Of a stretch of DNA of 64,000 nt, positions 63,160 to 64,000 are shown in pieces. The stretch is taken from NCBI GenBank assembly GCA_052034585.1, contig JBPOIJ010000105.1, positions 1 through 64,000 of the forward strand, written 5' to 3'. Origin of the DNA: Xiheimicrobium sp052034585. Its GTDB lineage: Bacteria; Myxococcota; Myxococcia; Myxococcales; Myxococcaceae. The notes under the pieces were generated by a model that worked only from the letters and a program-made list of their open reading frames with translations, was not told where the DNA came from and searched no databases. Numbering within the stretch: the first letter of the stretch is position 1; every line of letters starts with the position of its first letter. Both the position numbers and the translations under genes were made by a program.

Positions 63160-63198
63160 ACGCCGTCGCCGATTTCGGGTACAAGCATCGGCCTTCCC

Positions 63199-64000
63199 AT
63201 GTTGGATGACTTCATCGCAACCGCCGCCGTGCTCATCGTCGCTGCGGCGTTGCTCGCCGGGCTCTCGAGGCGTTGGGTCGCCGAAGAGCGGCGCATCGTG
63301 GTGTTCGGCTTCCTCGCCCACGTCGTCGGCGTCTTCGTTCAGGTCTTCGTGATCGAGCAGATCTACGGTGGCAGCAGCGACATCGCCGGCTACTACCGAA
63401 GTGGCGTCGAACTCGCGAGTGCGCTCCGAAAGGACTTTCAGTTCATCTTTCCCGAGGCGTTCAAGATCTTCGTCCACGACGACACCGCGAACTTGCCCTT
63501 CGCCGTCTTCGGTGGCGCAGGCTCGACGGGGTCGCTCACCGTGCTCTCCTCGCTCCTCTTTCTCGTGCTCGGTGACTCGCTCTACGGCGCCGCGATGGCG
63601 ACGGCCCTCTTCGCGTTCTTCGGGAAGCTCGCCATCTTCCTGGCCATCAGCCCCGGGTTCGCACGTGCGCATCGGCAACGCGTGCTCCTGGCAACCTTGC
63701 TGGTTCCGTCGGTGGTCTTCTGGTCGAGCACGATCGCGAAGGAGGCGGTCTCGGTCGGTTTCCTCGGCCTCGCACTCCTGCTCCTCCGCTCGTTCCTCGA
63801 CGGGAGGTTCAAGCCGAGCCGGCTGTTGCTCGCAGCCTTCTGCCTGACGCCGGTCGCGCTCATCAAACCCTACGTCCTGCTCTGCTTCACCGTCGCCTTC
63901 GCGGTGTGGCTCTACCTCGAGCGTGGGCTCCGACTCGGCCGCCACTTCGTGATTCGCCCTTCGACCGCGCTCGTCGCGCTCCTGTTGATGACGGGTGGGG
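63199..64000 (+). CDS. Polytopic membrane protein, 3'-truncated by window edge
   Basis: From ATG 63199 the frame is open to the end of the window: 267 codons, with at least six hydrophobic segments. A loop near residues 60-100 carries DIAGYYRSGVELASALRKDFQFIFP. It resembles Wzy-type polymerases or EPS membrane proteins in character, but no signature is visible in the part present. It follows asnB by 39 bases on the same strand. Confidence 0.75.
   Translation, partial: MLDDFIATAAVLIVAAALLAGLSRRWVAEERRIVVFGFLAHVVGVFVQVFVIEQIYGGSSDIAGYYRSGVELASALRKDFQFIFPEAFKIFVHDDTANLPFAVFGGAGSTGSLTVLSSLLFLVLGDSLYGAAMATALFAFFGKLAIFLAISPGFARAHRQRVLLATLLVPSVVFWSSTIAKEAVSVGFLGLALLLLRSFLDGRFKPSRLLLAAFCLTPVALIKPYVLLCFTVAFAVWLYLERGLRLGRHFVIRPSTALVALLLMTGG

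Overview
The window is very GC-rich and tightly packed: most neighbouring genes overlap or sit within a few bases, the largest gap is about 190 bases, and I see no tRNA, rRNA, insertion sequence or CRISPR array. The gene set suggests a member of the Myxococcota (inference). It includes an FHA-domain sigma-54 activator, a Ser/Thr kinase with an extracytoplasmic PEGA-like region, an NtrC-type regulator, many lipoproteins (some with Gly-Ser-Thr-Ala tandem repeats) and several gene clusters for cell-surface polysaccharide.

Bases 1-13,800 are mostly housekeeping and envelope genes. They hold a truncated unknown protein, an FHA/AAA+/Fis activator, D-aminoacyl-tRNA deacylase coupled to a large VolA-like esterase lipoprotein, a class II photolyase, and a likely metal or envelope-stress unit (Spy/CpxP-like protein, small His-rich protein, OmpR-type regulator, histidine kinase). 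A DUF2752 protein and PlsY follow.

Bases 14,379-24,455 hold the most distinctive energy-metabolism locus. It is a six-gene, translationally coupled operon in the order hyfB-hyfC-hyfE-hyfF-hyfG-hyfHI, resembling a group 4 membrane hydrogenase. The large subunit has lost all four Ni-Fe cysteines, while the iron-sulfur cysteines of the small subunit and the membrane pump subunits remain. A histidine kinase and a sigma-54 activator are transcribed divergently, and a possible -24/-12 promoter precedes hyfB.

Bases 24,469-33,884 carry lipoproteins, the PEGA kinase, a THUMP-type rRNA methyltransferase, a secreted tyrosine-phosphatase-like lipoprotein and a membrane-anchored FtsY.

Bases 33,881-64,000 are dominated by surface glycan synthesis. 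The first block (GNAT, GT4 glycosyltransferase, PglF-like dehydratase, PglC-like phosphoglycosyltransferase, PglE aminotransferase) looks like a bacillosamine-type initiation module. An ATP-grasp/epimerase/phosphoesterase operon, a repeat-bearing beta-propeller lipoprotein, a polysaccharide deacetylase, a methyltransferase, further glycosyltransferases and a second GNAT follow. The last block holds homologues of WbpI/WecB, WbpD, WbpE, HisH2, HisF2 (WbuZ) and WbpG, with a flippase, another aminotransferase, an epimerase and an acetyltransferase. Together these match the pathway to diamino-mannuronic acid sugars carrying an amidine or amide group, as in Pseudomonas aeruginosa B-band O antigen. 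AsnB and a truncated polytopic membrane protein close the window.
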